49,670 nucleotides of DNA from DASXUC01 sp036505015. GTDB lineage: Bacteria; Sysuimicrobiota; Sysuimicrobiia; Sysuimicrobiales; Kaftiobacteriaceae. The stretch is from NCBI GenBank assembly GCA_036505015.1, contig DASXUC010000089.1:1-49670 (forward strand), in the 5' to 3' direction. The position numbers and the translations under genes were made by a program. The notes beneath the pieces are model-generated. The model was not told the DNA's origin. It saw only the letters and a list, made by a program, of their open reading frames with translations, and ran no database searches. This document shows, piece by piece, positions 32,704 through 40,707 of this stretch (position 1 is its first letter; every line of letters starts with the position of its first letter).

Positions 32704-33516
32704 ATGAAGATCCGGGTAAACGGTGTCGAGCTCGCGTATGACGATGAGGGCAGCGGAATCCCTGTGGTGCTGCTGCACGGGTTTCCGTTCTCACGGAAGA
32801 TGTGGCGGCCGCAGGCCGAGGTGCTGCCGGAGAGCTGCCGGCTGATCACGCCGGACCTGCGAGGGTTCGGTGAGTCGAGCGGGACGCCCTCGTCGGTCGA
32901 GGAGCTGGCCGATGATGTGCACGCGCTGGTGGACCAGCTCGGCTTGGCCCCGTGTGTGCTGGGCGGATTCTCGATGGGGGGCTACGTCGCGTTTCGCTAC
33001 GTGGGGCGCCATATGGATACGCTGGCCGGGTTGATGCTGCTCGATACCCGCGCCGAGCCGGATTCTCCGGAAGGGCGCGAACGGCGGTACGCCGGGATCG
33101 AGCGCATCAAGCAGGAAGGCCCACAGGGCTTCCTGGGTGACTTTCTGGCGCTGGTGCTGTCGGAAGAAAGTCTGAACAACCGGCCGATGGTGGTCGGCGA
33201 AGTGCGGCGGCTGATGGCGGCGACATCCACCGCGTCGCTGGTCGGTGGGCTGCAGGCCATGGCGCAGCGGCCGGACAGTGTGCCGCTGCTCGCGCAGATC
33301 TCCGTGCCGACCCTGATCGCAGTGGGAGACGCCGACCGGGCGACGCCGCCGGAGGCATCGCAGAAGATGCACGAACTGATCCCGGGCTCAGAGCTGGTCG
33401 TGATCACCGACGCCGGCCACGTGACCAACCTGGAACAGCCGGCCCAGGTCAACGCGGCCGTGCTGGAGTTTCTCGGCCGCCTCACCCGCACGACCGAGCC
33501 GCGATCAGGCGGGTAG
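32704..33516 (+). CDS. Alpha/beta hydrolase
   Basis: 270 residues from ATG 32704; GTG 32695 would add three residues. Alpha/beta-hydrolase core: VVLLHGFPFSRKMW (oxyanion loop), LITPDLRGFGES, nucleophile elbow GGFSMGGYVAF (catalytic Ser), Asp in IAVGDADRATP and His in ITDAGHVTNLEQP. Resembles haloperoxidase-like esterases or lactonases; substrate unknown. Convergent with and overlapping the flavin reductase gene by 12 nt. Confidence 0.9.
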   Translation: MKIRVNGVELAYDDEGSGIPVVLLHGFPFSRKMWRPQAEVLPESCRLITPDLRGFGESSGTPSSVEELADDVHALVDQLGLAPCVLGGFSMGGYVAFRYVGRHMDTLAGLMLLDTRAEPDSPEGRERRYAGIERIKQEGPQGFLGDFLALVLSEESLNNRPMVVGEVRRLMAATSTASLVGGLQAMAQRPDSVPLLAQISVPTLIAVGDADRATPPEASQKMHELIPGSELVVITDAGHVTNLEQPAQVNAAVLEFLGRLTRTTEPRSGG

Positions 33517-34683
33517 CCGGCCCCGCAGCGCCCCCGCGTCGAACGGACCGGACTCGGCGATGAGCGCGCGGGCGTGGTCGACCTGGTCCCACACGTTCCA
33601 CAGCAGCACGCCGCGGACACGGCCGTCGCGGAGGTAGTAGACGACGCCCTCGCGGTGCGGCGTCTTCCAGTCCTCGACGAGGGTCAGCCGCGCGTCGAGA
33701 TCTCCCACCGCCTCATACCCCAGGTCGAACAGATCGGAATAGAAAAACGGCAGGTGATCGTACGTGACCGCCTGCCCTGCCATGTTGCGGCCCGCCGCCT
33801 GTCCCATCGTGTTGGCATTATCCTCGTGTTCCACGCGGAGGTGCTCGCCGAGCGCGGGGTTGAAAAACCGGGCGGCGTCTCCCGCGGCGTAGACGTCGTG
33901 CTGTGACGTGCGCAGATGCTGGTCGACGATGATGCCGTCCTCCACCGTCAGCCCCGCCGCGGCGGCCAGGTCGGTATTGGGCCGGATCCCGATGCCGGCG
34001 ACGACGCCGTCGGCGTCCACGGTCCGGCCGCCGCTGGTGGCCACCCGCGTGAGGCCGCCGGCCTGGCGGACCGCGCGCACCGTCTCTCCGATGACGATGC
34101 CGACACCTTTCTCCGCGTAGTACTGATTGAGGAACGACGAGAGCCCGGCCGGAAACGTGCGCGCCCCGATGCCCGTCCCGCGGATGAGCATCGTCACCGT
34201 CTTGCCGTTCATCGCCAGAGCCGCGGCGATCTCGGAGCCGATGAACCCCCCGCCGATGACGGCGAAGCGGCTTCCGGTTTCCGTCAGCGCCCGCAGCTGC
34301 GTGTAGTCGCGGTAGGTCCGATAGTAGATGACGTTCGCGTCGGAGATGTCGAGGCGTTTGGGCGTGCCCCCCGTGGCCAGCAGCAAGCGGGTATAGCTGT
34401 AGGTGGTGCCCTGATCATCGGTGACGCGCCGCCCGGCAGGGTCGATCATCCGTGCGCTGCGGCCGAGATGCAGCGTCGCGCCCAGATCGGGCGTGCCCCG
34501 CCAGATTTCTGCCTTTTGCTGACCTTTCCACAGGCCTTTCGTCAGGGGTGGGCGGTTGTAGGGTGGGTCGGGTTCCGCCCCAAGCACGCCGACGGACCCC
34601 GACGGGTCCGCCTCCCGAATGCCTCGGACCGCGGCATCGCCGGCCATGCCGCCGCCCACGATCAGATACTGGTAGTCGGGCAT
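33505..34683 (-). CDS. FAD/NAD(P)-dependent oxidoreductase (ferredoxin-reductase type)
   Basis: 392 residues. FAD-binding YLIVGGGMAGDAAVRGIRE at the N terminus, NAD(P)-binding FAVIGGGFIGSEIAAAL near residue 140, and the second FAD motif DVYAAGDAARFFNP near 265. The C-terminal domain (about 310-392) matches the reductase/AIF type. No redox-active CxxxxC is present, so it is not a disulfide reductase; electron donation to a ferredoxin, rubredoxin or oxygenase is likely. It is divergent from glnA. Confidence 0.9.
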   Translation of the reverse strand: MPDYQYLIVGGGMAGDAAVRGIREADPSGSVGVLGAEPDPPYNRPPLTKGLWKGQQKAEIWRGTPDLGATLHLGRSARMIDPAGRRVTDDQGTTYSYTRLLLATGGTPKRLDISDANVIYYRTYRDYTQLRALTETGSRFAVIGGGFIGSEIAAALAMNGKTVTMLIRGTGIGARTFPAGLSSFLNQYYAEKGVGIVIGETVRAVRQAGGLTRVATSGGRTVDADGVVAGIGIRPNTDLAAAAGLTVEDGIIVDQHLRTSQHDVYAAGDAARFFNPALGEHLRVEHEDNANTMGQAAGRNMAGQAVTYDHLPFFYSDLFDLGYEAVGDLDARLTLVEDWKTPHREGVVYYLRDGRVRGVLLWNVWDQVDHARALIAESGPFDAGALRGRLPA

Positions 34684-34698
34684 GTTGTGCTTTTCCCC

Positions 34699-34727
34699 TT
34701 GACCGCGCGGGCCCCCTCTGCTAGAGT
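34699..34727 (+). promoter_or_regulatory. Sigma-70-type promoter of glnA
   Basis: TTGACC (34699-34704), a 17-nt spacer and TAGAGT (34722-34727). Transcription would start near 34734 and give a leader of about 108 nt before the glnA ATG, which contains the terminator-like hairpin at 34771-34795. Confidence 0.55.
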
Positions 34728-34770
34728 CTCACCCAATAACCATGTGTCCCAGGGCACGACCGAAACTCTG

Positions 34771-34795
34771 ACGCCCTCCTCACGGAGGGCGTTTT
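34771..34795 (+). terminator. Terminator-like hairpin in the glnA leader
   Basis: A perfect 9-bp stem ACGCCCTCC / GGAGGGCGT with a TCAC loop, followed by TTTTGTCGTTT. It lies between the predicted promoter and the glnA start, so it would stop transcripts before the gene unless regulated. That suggests attenuation or a riboswitch-like control. No known glutamine riboswitch consensus was recognised. Confidence 0.6.
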
Positions 34796-34841
34796 GTCGT
34801 TTCTGGGCGGAAATGGGCGCAGGGACCCGGGGGGGATGGCC

Positions 34842-36293
34842 ATGAAAGAGCAGATCCGCATCACGAACGGCGCGAAGACCAGCCCGGCGGAGGTCTTGGC
34901 CCTGTGCCAGGAACGCGGCGTGCAGATGGTCGACTACCGGTTCACCGACCTGCTCGGGACGTGGCAACACTTCTCCTCGCCGGTCGGAGAGCTGAGCGAG
35001 GGCATCTTCGCCGACGGCATCGGGTTCGACGGCAGCAGCATCCGCGGGTTCCAGCGCATTGACGAGTCCGACATGCTGCTGGTGCCCGATGCGGCGTCGG
35101 CCCGCGTCGATCCGCTGCTGCGCGTGCCCACCCTGTCGTTGATCTGCGACGTCGTCGATCCGATCACCGGCGAGCGGTACAGCCGCGACCCGCGCTTCAT
35201 CGCCCAGAAGGCCGAGCGCTACCTGATCACCACCGGCGTCGCCACGACCTCCTACTGGGGCCCGGAAGCGGAGTTCTTCGTGTTCGACGATGTGCGCTAC
35301 GAGCAGACGCAGCATTCCGCCTTTTACGCCGTGGACTCCACCGAGGGGAATTGGAACAGCGGGCGCGACGAGAAGCCGAACCTGGCGTACAAGCCGCGGC
35401 ACAAAGAGGGATACTTTCCGGTGCCGCCCGCGGACACGCTGCAGGACTTCCGCTCCGCGCTGGTGTTGAAGATGCAGGACGCGGGGCTGGAGGTCGAGGT
35501 GCACCACCACGAGGTCGCCTCGGCGGGGCAATGTGAGATCGACCTGCGGTTCGCCTCGCTGACGGACATGGGCGACCGGCTGACGACCTACAAGTATCTG
35601 GTGAAGCAGTTCGCACGGGACCATTTCAAGACCGCGACGTTCATGCCCAAGCCGATCTTCGGCGACAACGGCTCCGGGATGCACTGCCACCAGAGCCTGT
35701 GGCGGGACGGCACGAACCTGTTCTTTGACGCCGGCGGCTACGCGCAACTGTCCGACGTGGCGCGCTACTACATCGGGGGGCTGCTGGCGCACTCGGCCGC
35801 GCTGATGGCGTTCTGCGCGCCGACGACGAACTCATACCGCCGGTTGGTGCCGGGGTTCGAAGCCCCGGTGAACCTGGTGTACTCGCGGCGCAACCGGTCC
35901 GCCGCGGTGCGCATCCCGATGTACTCCACGAATCCCAAGACCAAGCGCATCGAGTACCGGCCCCCGGATCCCAGCGCCAACCCCTACCTGGCGTTCGCGG
36001 CGATGCTGCTGGCCGGGCTGGACGGGATTGCGCGCCGGCTCGATCCCGGCGATCCGATGGATGTCGATCTCTACGAGATGCCGGCGGAAGAGGCGGCGCG
36101 CATCCGGCAGCTGCCGGGCTCACTCGACGAGGCGCTGAGTGCGCTGGAACGCGATCGCGAGTTCCTGCTGGCGGGGGATGTCTTCACGTCCGACCTGATC
36201 GACACGTGGCTGGAGTACAAGCGCAGCCGGGAAATCGATCCCGTGCGGATGCGGCCGCATCCGGCGGAGTTCGTCCTGTACTACGACGTGTAA
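34842..36293 (+). CDS. glnA: Type I glutamine synthetase
   Basis: 483 residues from ATG 34842, where the G-rich ribosome site is about 6 nt upstream; ATG 34836 is too close. Signatures: GFDGSSIRGFQ, YWGPEAEFFVFD, EVHHHEVASAGQCEIDLRF, GSGMHCHQSLW, and PFEAPVNLVYSRRNRSAAVRIP-type ATP/glutamate site residues. DVDLYEMPAEEA contains the tyrosine that is adenylylated in GSI-beta enzymes. Catalyses ATP-dependent glutamate + ammonia to glutamine. Followed by a strong hairpin at 36311. Confidence 0.97.
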   Translation: MKEQIRITNGAKTSPAEVLALCQERGVQMVDYRFTDLLGTWQHFSSPVGELSEGIFADGIGFDGSSIRGFQRIDESDMLLVPDAASARVDPLLRVPTLSLICDVVDPITGERYSRDPRFIAQKAERYLITTGVATTSYWGPEAEFFVFDDVRYEQTQHSAFYAVDSTEGNWNSGRDEKPNLAYKPRHKEGYFPVPPADTLQDFRSALVLKMQDAGLEVEVHHHEVASAGQCEIDLRFASLTDMGDRLTTYKYLVKQFARDHFKTATFMPKPIFGDNGSGMHCHQSLWRDGTNLFFDAGGYAQLSDVARYYIGGLLAHSAALMAFCAPTTNSYRRLVPGFEAPVNLVYSRRNRSAAVRIPMYSTNPKTKRIEYRPPDPSANPYLAFAAMLLAGLDGIARRLDPGDPMDVDLYEMPAEEAARIRQLPGSLDEALSALERDREFLLAGDVFTSDLIDTWLEYKRSREIDPVRMRPHPAEFVLYYDV

Positions 36294-36310
36294 GAAGCCC
36301 TAGACAGCAA

Positions 36311-36347
36311 GACACCCGGCGGAGACGTTGCGCTCACGCCGGGTGTC
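36311..36347. terminator. Hairpin after glnA
   Basis: An 11-bp perfect stem GACACCCGGCG / CGCCGGGTGTC with a 15-nt loop, 17 nt after the glnA stop. There is no U-run, so it is either a non-canonical terminator or an mRNA-stabilising end. Confidence 0.6.
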
Positions 36348-36411
36348 TGCGTTGATCTCGCGTACCATCGAACTGCTGCGATGTGATCTGCCTTACCAAA
36401 CAAGCGGGCGC

Positions 36412-36498
36412 CTACTGATGCGTGCCGTTACTGCCCTCTGTTAACAAGAACGCCGTCAGCAGGAGAATCGCGAGCGGGAGCAGGAATCGTGTCCGCAT
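36412..36498 (-). CDS. Possible 28-residue membrane miniprotein
   Basis: MRTRFLLPLAILLLTAFLLT followed by EGSNGTHQ: a basic start, one hydrophobic helix and a short polar tail. The ribosome site is weak (CAGG directly before the ATG). It lies on the strand opposite to its neighbours, in the 259-bp gap between glnA and the aminotransferase. An inverted repeat TCACG-ATCG-CGTGA at 36518-36531 lies between its start and the aminotransferase start. It may be chance. Confidence 0.25.
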   Translation of the reverse strand: MRTRFLLPLAILLLTAFLLTEGSNGTHQ

Positions 36499-36552
36499 CC
36501 TGAAACCCGACGGGGCGTCACGATCGCGTGAAAGAAGAATGAGGAGCCAGGG

Positions 36553-37710
36553 TTGAGTGAATCCGAACTTCGCGACTTGTTCCTCTTGCGCCCCGACGTG
36601 GTGTTTCTCAATCATGGTTCGTTCGGCGCCTGCCCCCGGCCGGTGTTTGCCGTCTATCAACGCTGGCAGCGCGCGCTGGAGCGGCAGCCGGTGGAATTCC
36701 TCGCGCGACGGTTTCCGGCGTTGATGCAATCTGCGCGCGAGGCCCTGGCCGCCTACGTCGGCGCCCGAGCGGATGACGTCGTGTACGTGCCCAATGCCAC
36801 CAGCGGGCTGAACGTCGTGGCCCGGTCCCTGCCGCTGCGTCCAGGAGACGAGGTGGTCGGGACCGATCACGAGTACGGCGCGCTCGACCGCACCTGGACG
36901 TTCGTCTGCGAGCGCCGCCGCGCGCGGTACGTGAAGGCGGCGGTGCCCGTACCGGTGCGCTCCGCGCAGCAGGTGGCTGACGCGATCTGGTCGGCGGTGA
37001 CGCCGCGCACCCGCGTCCTGTTCTGCAGTCACATTAGTTCGCCCACGGCCCTGATCTTTCCGATCCGGGAGCTGATTCGCCGGGCCCGGCAGGCCGGGAT
37101 TCTCACCGTGATCGACGGCGCGCACGCGCCGGGACAGATCCCGCTGCGGCTCGATGACCTGGGGGCGGATTTCTACGCCGGCAACTGTCACAAGTGGCTG
37201 TGCGCGCCCAAAGGCGCGGCATTCCTCCATGCCCGGCCCGAGGTCCAGGGGATGCTGTCGCCCCTGGTCGTCAGCTGGGGCTGGCGCGCGGAGCGACCGG
37301 GTCCTTCCCGGTTCATCGACGAACAGGAATGGCAGGGCTCCCGGGATATCGCGGCCTACCTCTCGGTGCCGGCGGCGATCGAGTTCCTGCGGAACCGCCA
37401 GTGGGACCGCGTGCGCGCGCGCTGCCACCGGCTCGCCAAGCGGCTGCGCGCCGGGCTGCTGCGCGCGGGCGGGGGGTTGGCGCTGAGTCCGGATTCACCG
37501 CGGTGGTACGCGCAGATGGTGAGCGTGCCGATCCCGGTCGCCGATGCCGAGGCATTCCAACGGCGCCTGTATGCGCGCTTTCGCATCGAAGTGCCGGTGG
37601 TGCCCTGGAACGGCCGCACGCTCGTCCGCGGCTGCGTGCAGGGGTACAATACCGGCACCGACATCTCCGCGCTGATCGACGCCACCGCGGAGCTGCTGGC
37701 ATCGCCATGA
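36553..37710 (+). CDS. Class V aminotransferase (isopenicillin-N epimerase-like)
   Basis: 385 residues from TTG 36553, with GGAG upstream. PLP fold type I: VFLNHGSFGACPRPVF start, VYVPNATSGLNVVAR (cofactor phosphate loop), VIDGAHAPGQIPL (D188) and the PLP lysine K214 in YAGNCHKWLCAPKG. The family includes CefD-like epimerases, cysteine desulfurases and lyases; no beta-lactam genes are nearby, so the substrate is unknown. Overlaps the next gene (ATGA). Confidence 0.88.
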   Translation: MSESELRDLFLLRPDVVFLNHGSFGACPRPVFAVYQRWQRALERQPVEFLARRFPALMQSAREALAAYVGARADDVVYVPNATSGLNVVARSLPLRPGDEVVGTDHEYGALDRTWTFVCERRRARYVKAAVPVPVRSAQQVADAIWSAVTPRTRVLFCSHISSPTALIFPIRELIRRARQAGILTVIDGAHAPGQIPLRLDDLGADFYAGNCHKWLCAPKGAAFLHARPEVQGMLSPLVVSWGWRAERPGPSRFIDEQEWQGSRDIAAYLSVPAAIEFLRNRQWDRVRARCHRLAKRLRAGLLRAGGGLALSPDSPRWYAQMVSVPIPVADAEAFQRRLYARFRIEVPVVPWNGRTLVRGCVQGYNTGTDISALIDATAELLASP

Positions 37711-38081
37711 AACTGTCGCGGCGGAAGTTCGAAGCGCTGGTCGTACGGGCGCTGGAGACGATCCCGGAACCGATCCGCGCCCGCATGGACAACGTCGACG
37801 TGGTGATCGAAGATCGTCCCAGCCCCGATCAGCTCACGTCGCTGGACCTGTCCCCGGACGAGGAGCTGTTCGGACTGTATGAGGGGACGCCCCTGATCGA
37901 GCGCGGCATCACCGCCAATCCCCTGATGCCGGACAAGATCACGATCTTCCAGCGTGCCCTCGAAGCGGGCTGTGAGACCGAAGCCGACATCACCGAAGAG
38001 GTCCGGCGCACGATTGTCCACGAGGTGGCGCATCATTTCGGCTTCAACGAAGAGAAGCTGGCCGAACTGGGATATGATTAG
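37707..38081 (+). CDS. Small HExxH zinc metalloprotease (PF06262 type)
   Basis: 124 residues from the ATG that overlaps the aminotransferase stop. FEALVVRALETIPEPIRARMDN is the family start. The zinc motif HEVAHHFG (H105, E106, H109) is followed by FNEEKLAELGY. This is the minimal gluzincin family, cytoplasmic, with no signal peptide; its substrates are not established. Confidence 0.9.
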   Translation: MKLSRRKFEALVVRALETIPEPIRARMDNVDVVIEDRPSPDQLTSLDLSPDEELFGLYEGTPLIERGITANPLMPDKITIFQRALEAGCETEADITEEVRRTIVHEVAHHFGFNEEKLAELGYD

Positions 38082-38085
38082 CCGA

Positions 38086-38118
38086 CCTGACCTGAGACCT
38101 GACACCTGATACCTGGAG
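38086..38118 (+). repeat. CCTGANA heptamer tandem repeat
   Basis: CCTGA followed by CCTGAGA, CCTGACA, CCTGATA and CCTGGAG: a run of 7-nt units filling the 44-bp gap between the metalloprotease and the sppA-like gene. The last unit supplies the GGAG ribosome site of the next gene. Confidence 0.7.
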
Positions 38119-38125
38119 CGTGGCG

Positions 38126-39826
38126 ATGAATCCGATAGCGATGGTCGTGGAAGCAATCGCCAACGCGCTGCGGGCGGTGCGCAACGCGCTGGCATCACTC
38201 GCTCCCGCTCCGGAGTACGTCATGTTTACCGTCACCGGCACGCTGCCGGAACGCCGGGTCCGGCCGGCGCACTGGCTGCGCCGTCTGCTGCCCCTGCCGC
38301 AGCCCGCGCCTCCGCAGGAGAGTCTGGAGGAGTGGCGCGCGCGGCTGGAGGCGCTGGCGGCGGACCACCGCGTGGAGGGCATCGTCCTGAAGATCGGGGA
38401 CCTCACCGCCCCTCTGGCGGCCCTGGAAGATCTTCGCGCCGCGCTGATGGCGTTCCGCGGGCGCGGCAAGCGCGTCGCCGCCTACCTGCCGGTCGCGACG
38501 CTGCCGTCCTACTATCTGGTCAGCGCCGCCGAATTGATCGTCGCTCCGGAGAGTCTGGAGTGGGGGCTGTTTGGGTTTCGCACCGAGGCGACGTTCCTGC
38601 GCGTGGCCCTCGACCGGCTGGGCATCCTGCCGCAGTACCACCACATCGCCGAGTACAAATCCGCGGCGAACCGGTTCCTCTATCCGCAGATGCCAGACGC
38701 CCAGCGGGAGATGCTGACGTCGATCCTGGAGTCGATCAGCGAGGATGTGACGGCGGCGATCGCAGAGTCGAGACAGGTCAGTGCGCAGAGCGTCCGGGAG
38801 GCGATCGACGCGGGCCAGATGTCATCAGCCGACGCCGCCCGTCTGCGGCTGCTCGATCGCATCGGCTTTGAGGATGAACTCCCGGCGATCCTGTCGGCGG
38901 ATCATCGGCCGGCCACCGTGCTGTCCTGGCCCGCGGCGCGGGCGCGCCTGCGCGTCCCGTTGCACTGGTGGGCCGCGCAGCCGGCGGCGATCGCGGTGGT
39001 GCAGCTGTTGGGCGGGATCGTGCCCGGCGAGAGCCGTGAGTTTCCCGTGCCGCTGCCGCTGTTTGGCCCGCGGGTCGCGGGCAGCGACACCGTCGCGCGC
39101 GCGTTTCGAGCCGCGGAGCGCATGCCTTCGGTGAAAGCCGTGGTGTTCCACGTCGATTCCCCCGGCGGGTCGGCGATTGCCTCCGATCTGATCTGGCGCG
39201 AGGTCGAGCGGGTGCAGCGGAAGATGCCGGTGGTCGTGCACATGGGGAACGTCGCCGGGTCCGGCGGCTACTACGTGGCCTGCGGCGCCAGGCACATCGT
39301 CGCCGGGGCCACCACGTTGACCGGATCGATCGGCGTCGTCAGCGGGAAGTTCGATCTGTCCGGACTGCTGATCCACGGGGGCGGCCGGCGGGAGGTCCTC
39401 GCCGTGGGCGAGAGCGCGACGATGCCGTCGCTGTTCAGGCCGTACACGGAGATGGAATGGACGCGTCTGCGCGGGTGGATGGACGAGGTGTATGTGCGCT
39501 TCAAATCCCGCGTGGCGGCGGGCCGCGCCACGTCTGTCGACGAGGTCGAGCGCATCGCCCGCGGCCGCGTCTGGACCGGCCGGCAGGCGCTGGCCCATGG
39601 ACTGATCGATGAGATCGGCGATCTGCAGACCGCGGTGGCTCGGGCGAAAGAGCTGGCCGGCATTCCCGCCCACGCCGACACCCCGGTGCTGACGATCCGC
39701 CCGCCGAAGGTTGCGGCGCTGCCGGCGGCATCCACCCCGGCCGCCTGGCTGGACGAGCTGCACCGCGTCGTCGGGCTGGCCGTCGATCACCCGCTGCTGG
39801 TCATGACCGGTCCGGACCTGCGCTAG
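38126..39826 (+). CDS. SppA-like S49 peptidase (double-domain form)
   Basis: 566 residues from ATG 38126. Two S49 domains as in the long 67-kDa SppA. The N-terminal domain has the catalytic-lysine region AEYKSAANRFLYPQ (about 182). The C-terminal domain has VVFHVDSPGGSAIASDLIW, the nucleophile in GNVAGSGGYYVACGA (about 385) and the TTLTGSIGVVSGKFDL loop. SppA degrades cleaved signal peptides in the membrane. Here the first 26 residues look amphipathic rather than a clear transmembrane helix, so membrane attachment is uncertain. Confidence 0.9.
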   Translation: MNPIAMVVEAIANALRAVRNALASLAPAPEYVMFTVTGTLPERRVRPAHWLRRLLPLPQPAPPQESLEEWRARLEALAADHRVEGIVLKIGDLTAPLAALEDLRAALMAFRGRGKRVAAYLPVATLPSYYLVSAAELIVAPESLEWGLFGFRTEATFLRVALDRLGILPQYHHIAEYKSAANRFLYPQMPDAQREMLTSILESISEDVTAAIAESRQVSAQSVREAIDAGQMSSADAARLRLLDRIGFEDELPAILSADHRPATVLSWPAARARLRVPLHWWAAQPAAIAVVQLLGGIVPGESREFPVPLPLFGPRVAGSDTVARAFRAAERMPSVKAVVFHVDSPGGSAIASDLIWREVERVQRKMPVVVHMGNVAGSGGYYVACGARHIVAGATTLTGSIGVVSGKFDLSGLLIHGGGRREVLAVGESATMPSLFRPYTEMEWTRLRGWMDEVYVRFKSRVAAGRATSVDEVERIARGRVWTGRQALAHGLIDEIGDLQTAVARAKELAGIPAHADTPVLTIRPPKVAALPAASTPAAWLDELHRVVGLAVDHPLLVMTGPDLR

Positions 39827-39867
39827 TTCCCAGCGCAGGAGATCGACCTGATCTCAAGAAAAATGCG

Positions 39868-40707
39868 GTGATGATCGCCGCGGACCATCGGGCCTTTCGT
39901 CTTCGCATCCTCCGCAGCGGCAGCAGCGGTAATGCGATCTTCCTCCACGCCGCCGGCACGGGCGTCCTGATCGACGCCGGATTGCCTGAGCAGACCCTGT
40001 CCAGAGAACTGGCCGCCACGGCCGTCTCCTTCTCGGAGATCAGCGCGATCCTGCTCACGCACGAGCATGAGGACCATGCCAAAGGCGCCGCGGCCCTGGC
40101 GAAAGCGGCCGGCGTGCCGATCTACGCGAACGAGGGCACGATCGGGGCCGCCGGCTTTGTGGGCGCTGCGCTGGAGCGGTTTACCACCGGGCGTCCGTTC
40201 ACCGTCGGCGGGCTGACCGTGGAGGCGTTTCCGGTGTCCCACGATGCCGCCGAGCCGGTCGGGTTCGTCGTCGGCTGGAACGGGACCAGGGTGCTCATTG
40301 CGACCGATCTGGGCGAAGCCGGTGACGAAATGGTCGAGCGCGCCCGCGACTGCCGCATCGTCGTGCTGGAAGCCAACTACGATCTGCGCCTGCTGTCGGT
40401 CAGTCCGTATCCGTGGTTCCTCAAGAACCGGATCCTGGGGCTCACCGGGCACCTCTCCAACGATGCGGCCGCCCGCGCCGTCGTCGCGTCGGGACAGACG
40501 GGCCGGCCCCAGGCCGTGGTGCTGGTGCACCTCTCTGACATCAACAACCTCACGCCCCTGGCTCGCGACACGGTGCGCTGGGCCCTCGAACGCGAAGGGA
40601 TGGGGCACGTCCGCGTCCATGCCGTGCGCCCGAACGGCACGAGCGACCTGAACGAACTCGGCGAACAGGCGAACAGGCGAACAGGCGAACATACGCAGTC
40701 GCAATGA
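39868..40707 (+). CDS. Metallo-beta-lactamase-fold hydrolase (WalJ/YycJ type)
   Basis: 279 residues from GTG 39868 (ATG 39871 is equally possible). LRSGSSGNAIFLHAAGTGVLIDAGL is the WalJ-type start. Metal motif LLTHEHEDH (H65, H67, D69, H70), then FPVSHDAAEPVGF, LIATDLGEAG and LTGHLSNDAAA. YycJ/WalJ proteins are 5'-exonuclease-like enzymes linked to DNA repair or cell-wall signalling. The last residues (EQANRRTGEHTQSQ) are encoded by an octamer repeat. Overlaps the glycerate kinase start (ATGA). Confidence 0.9.
   Translation: MMIAADHRAFRLRILRSGSSGNAIFLHAAGTGVLIDAGLPEQTLSRELAATAVSFSEISAILLTHEHEDHAKGAAALAKAAGVPIYANEGTIGAAGFVGAALERFTTGRPFTVGGLTVEAFPVSHDAAEPVGFVVGWNGTRVLIATDLGEAGDEMVERARDCRIVVLEANYDLRLLSVSPYPWFLKNRILGLTGHLSNDAAARAVVASGQTGRPQAVVLVHLSDINNLTPLARDTVRWALEREGMGHVRVHAVRPNGTSDLNELGEQANRRTGEHTQSQ
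40661..40692 (+). repeat. GCGAACAG octamer repeat at the end of the hydrolase gene
   Basis: Three exact GCGAACAG units and one GCGAACAT. It encodes the C-terminal tail of the MBL-fold protein and ends 11 nt before the glycerate-kinase ATG. Same unit as in addA, 29 kb away. Confidence 0.85.

Noticed and set aside
36412..37428. 338-codon minus-strand frame
   Set aside because: Most of it is antisense to the class V aminotransferase. Only its last 28 codons, outside that gene, might be a small membrane protein.
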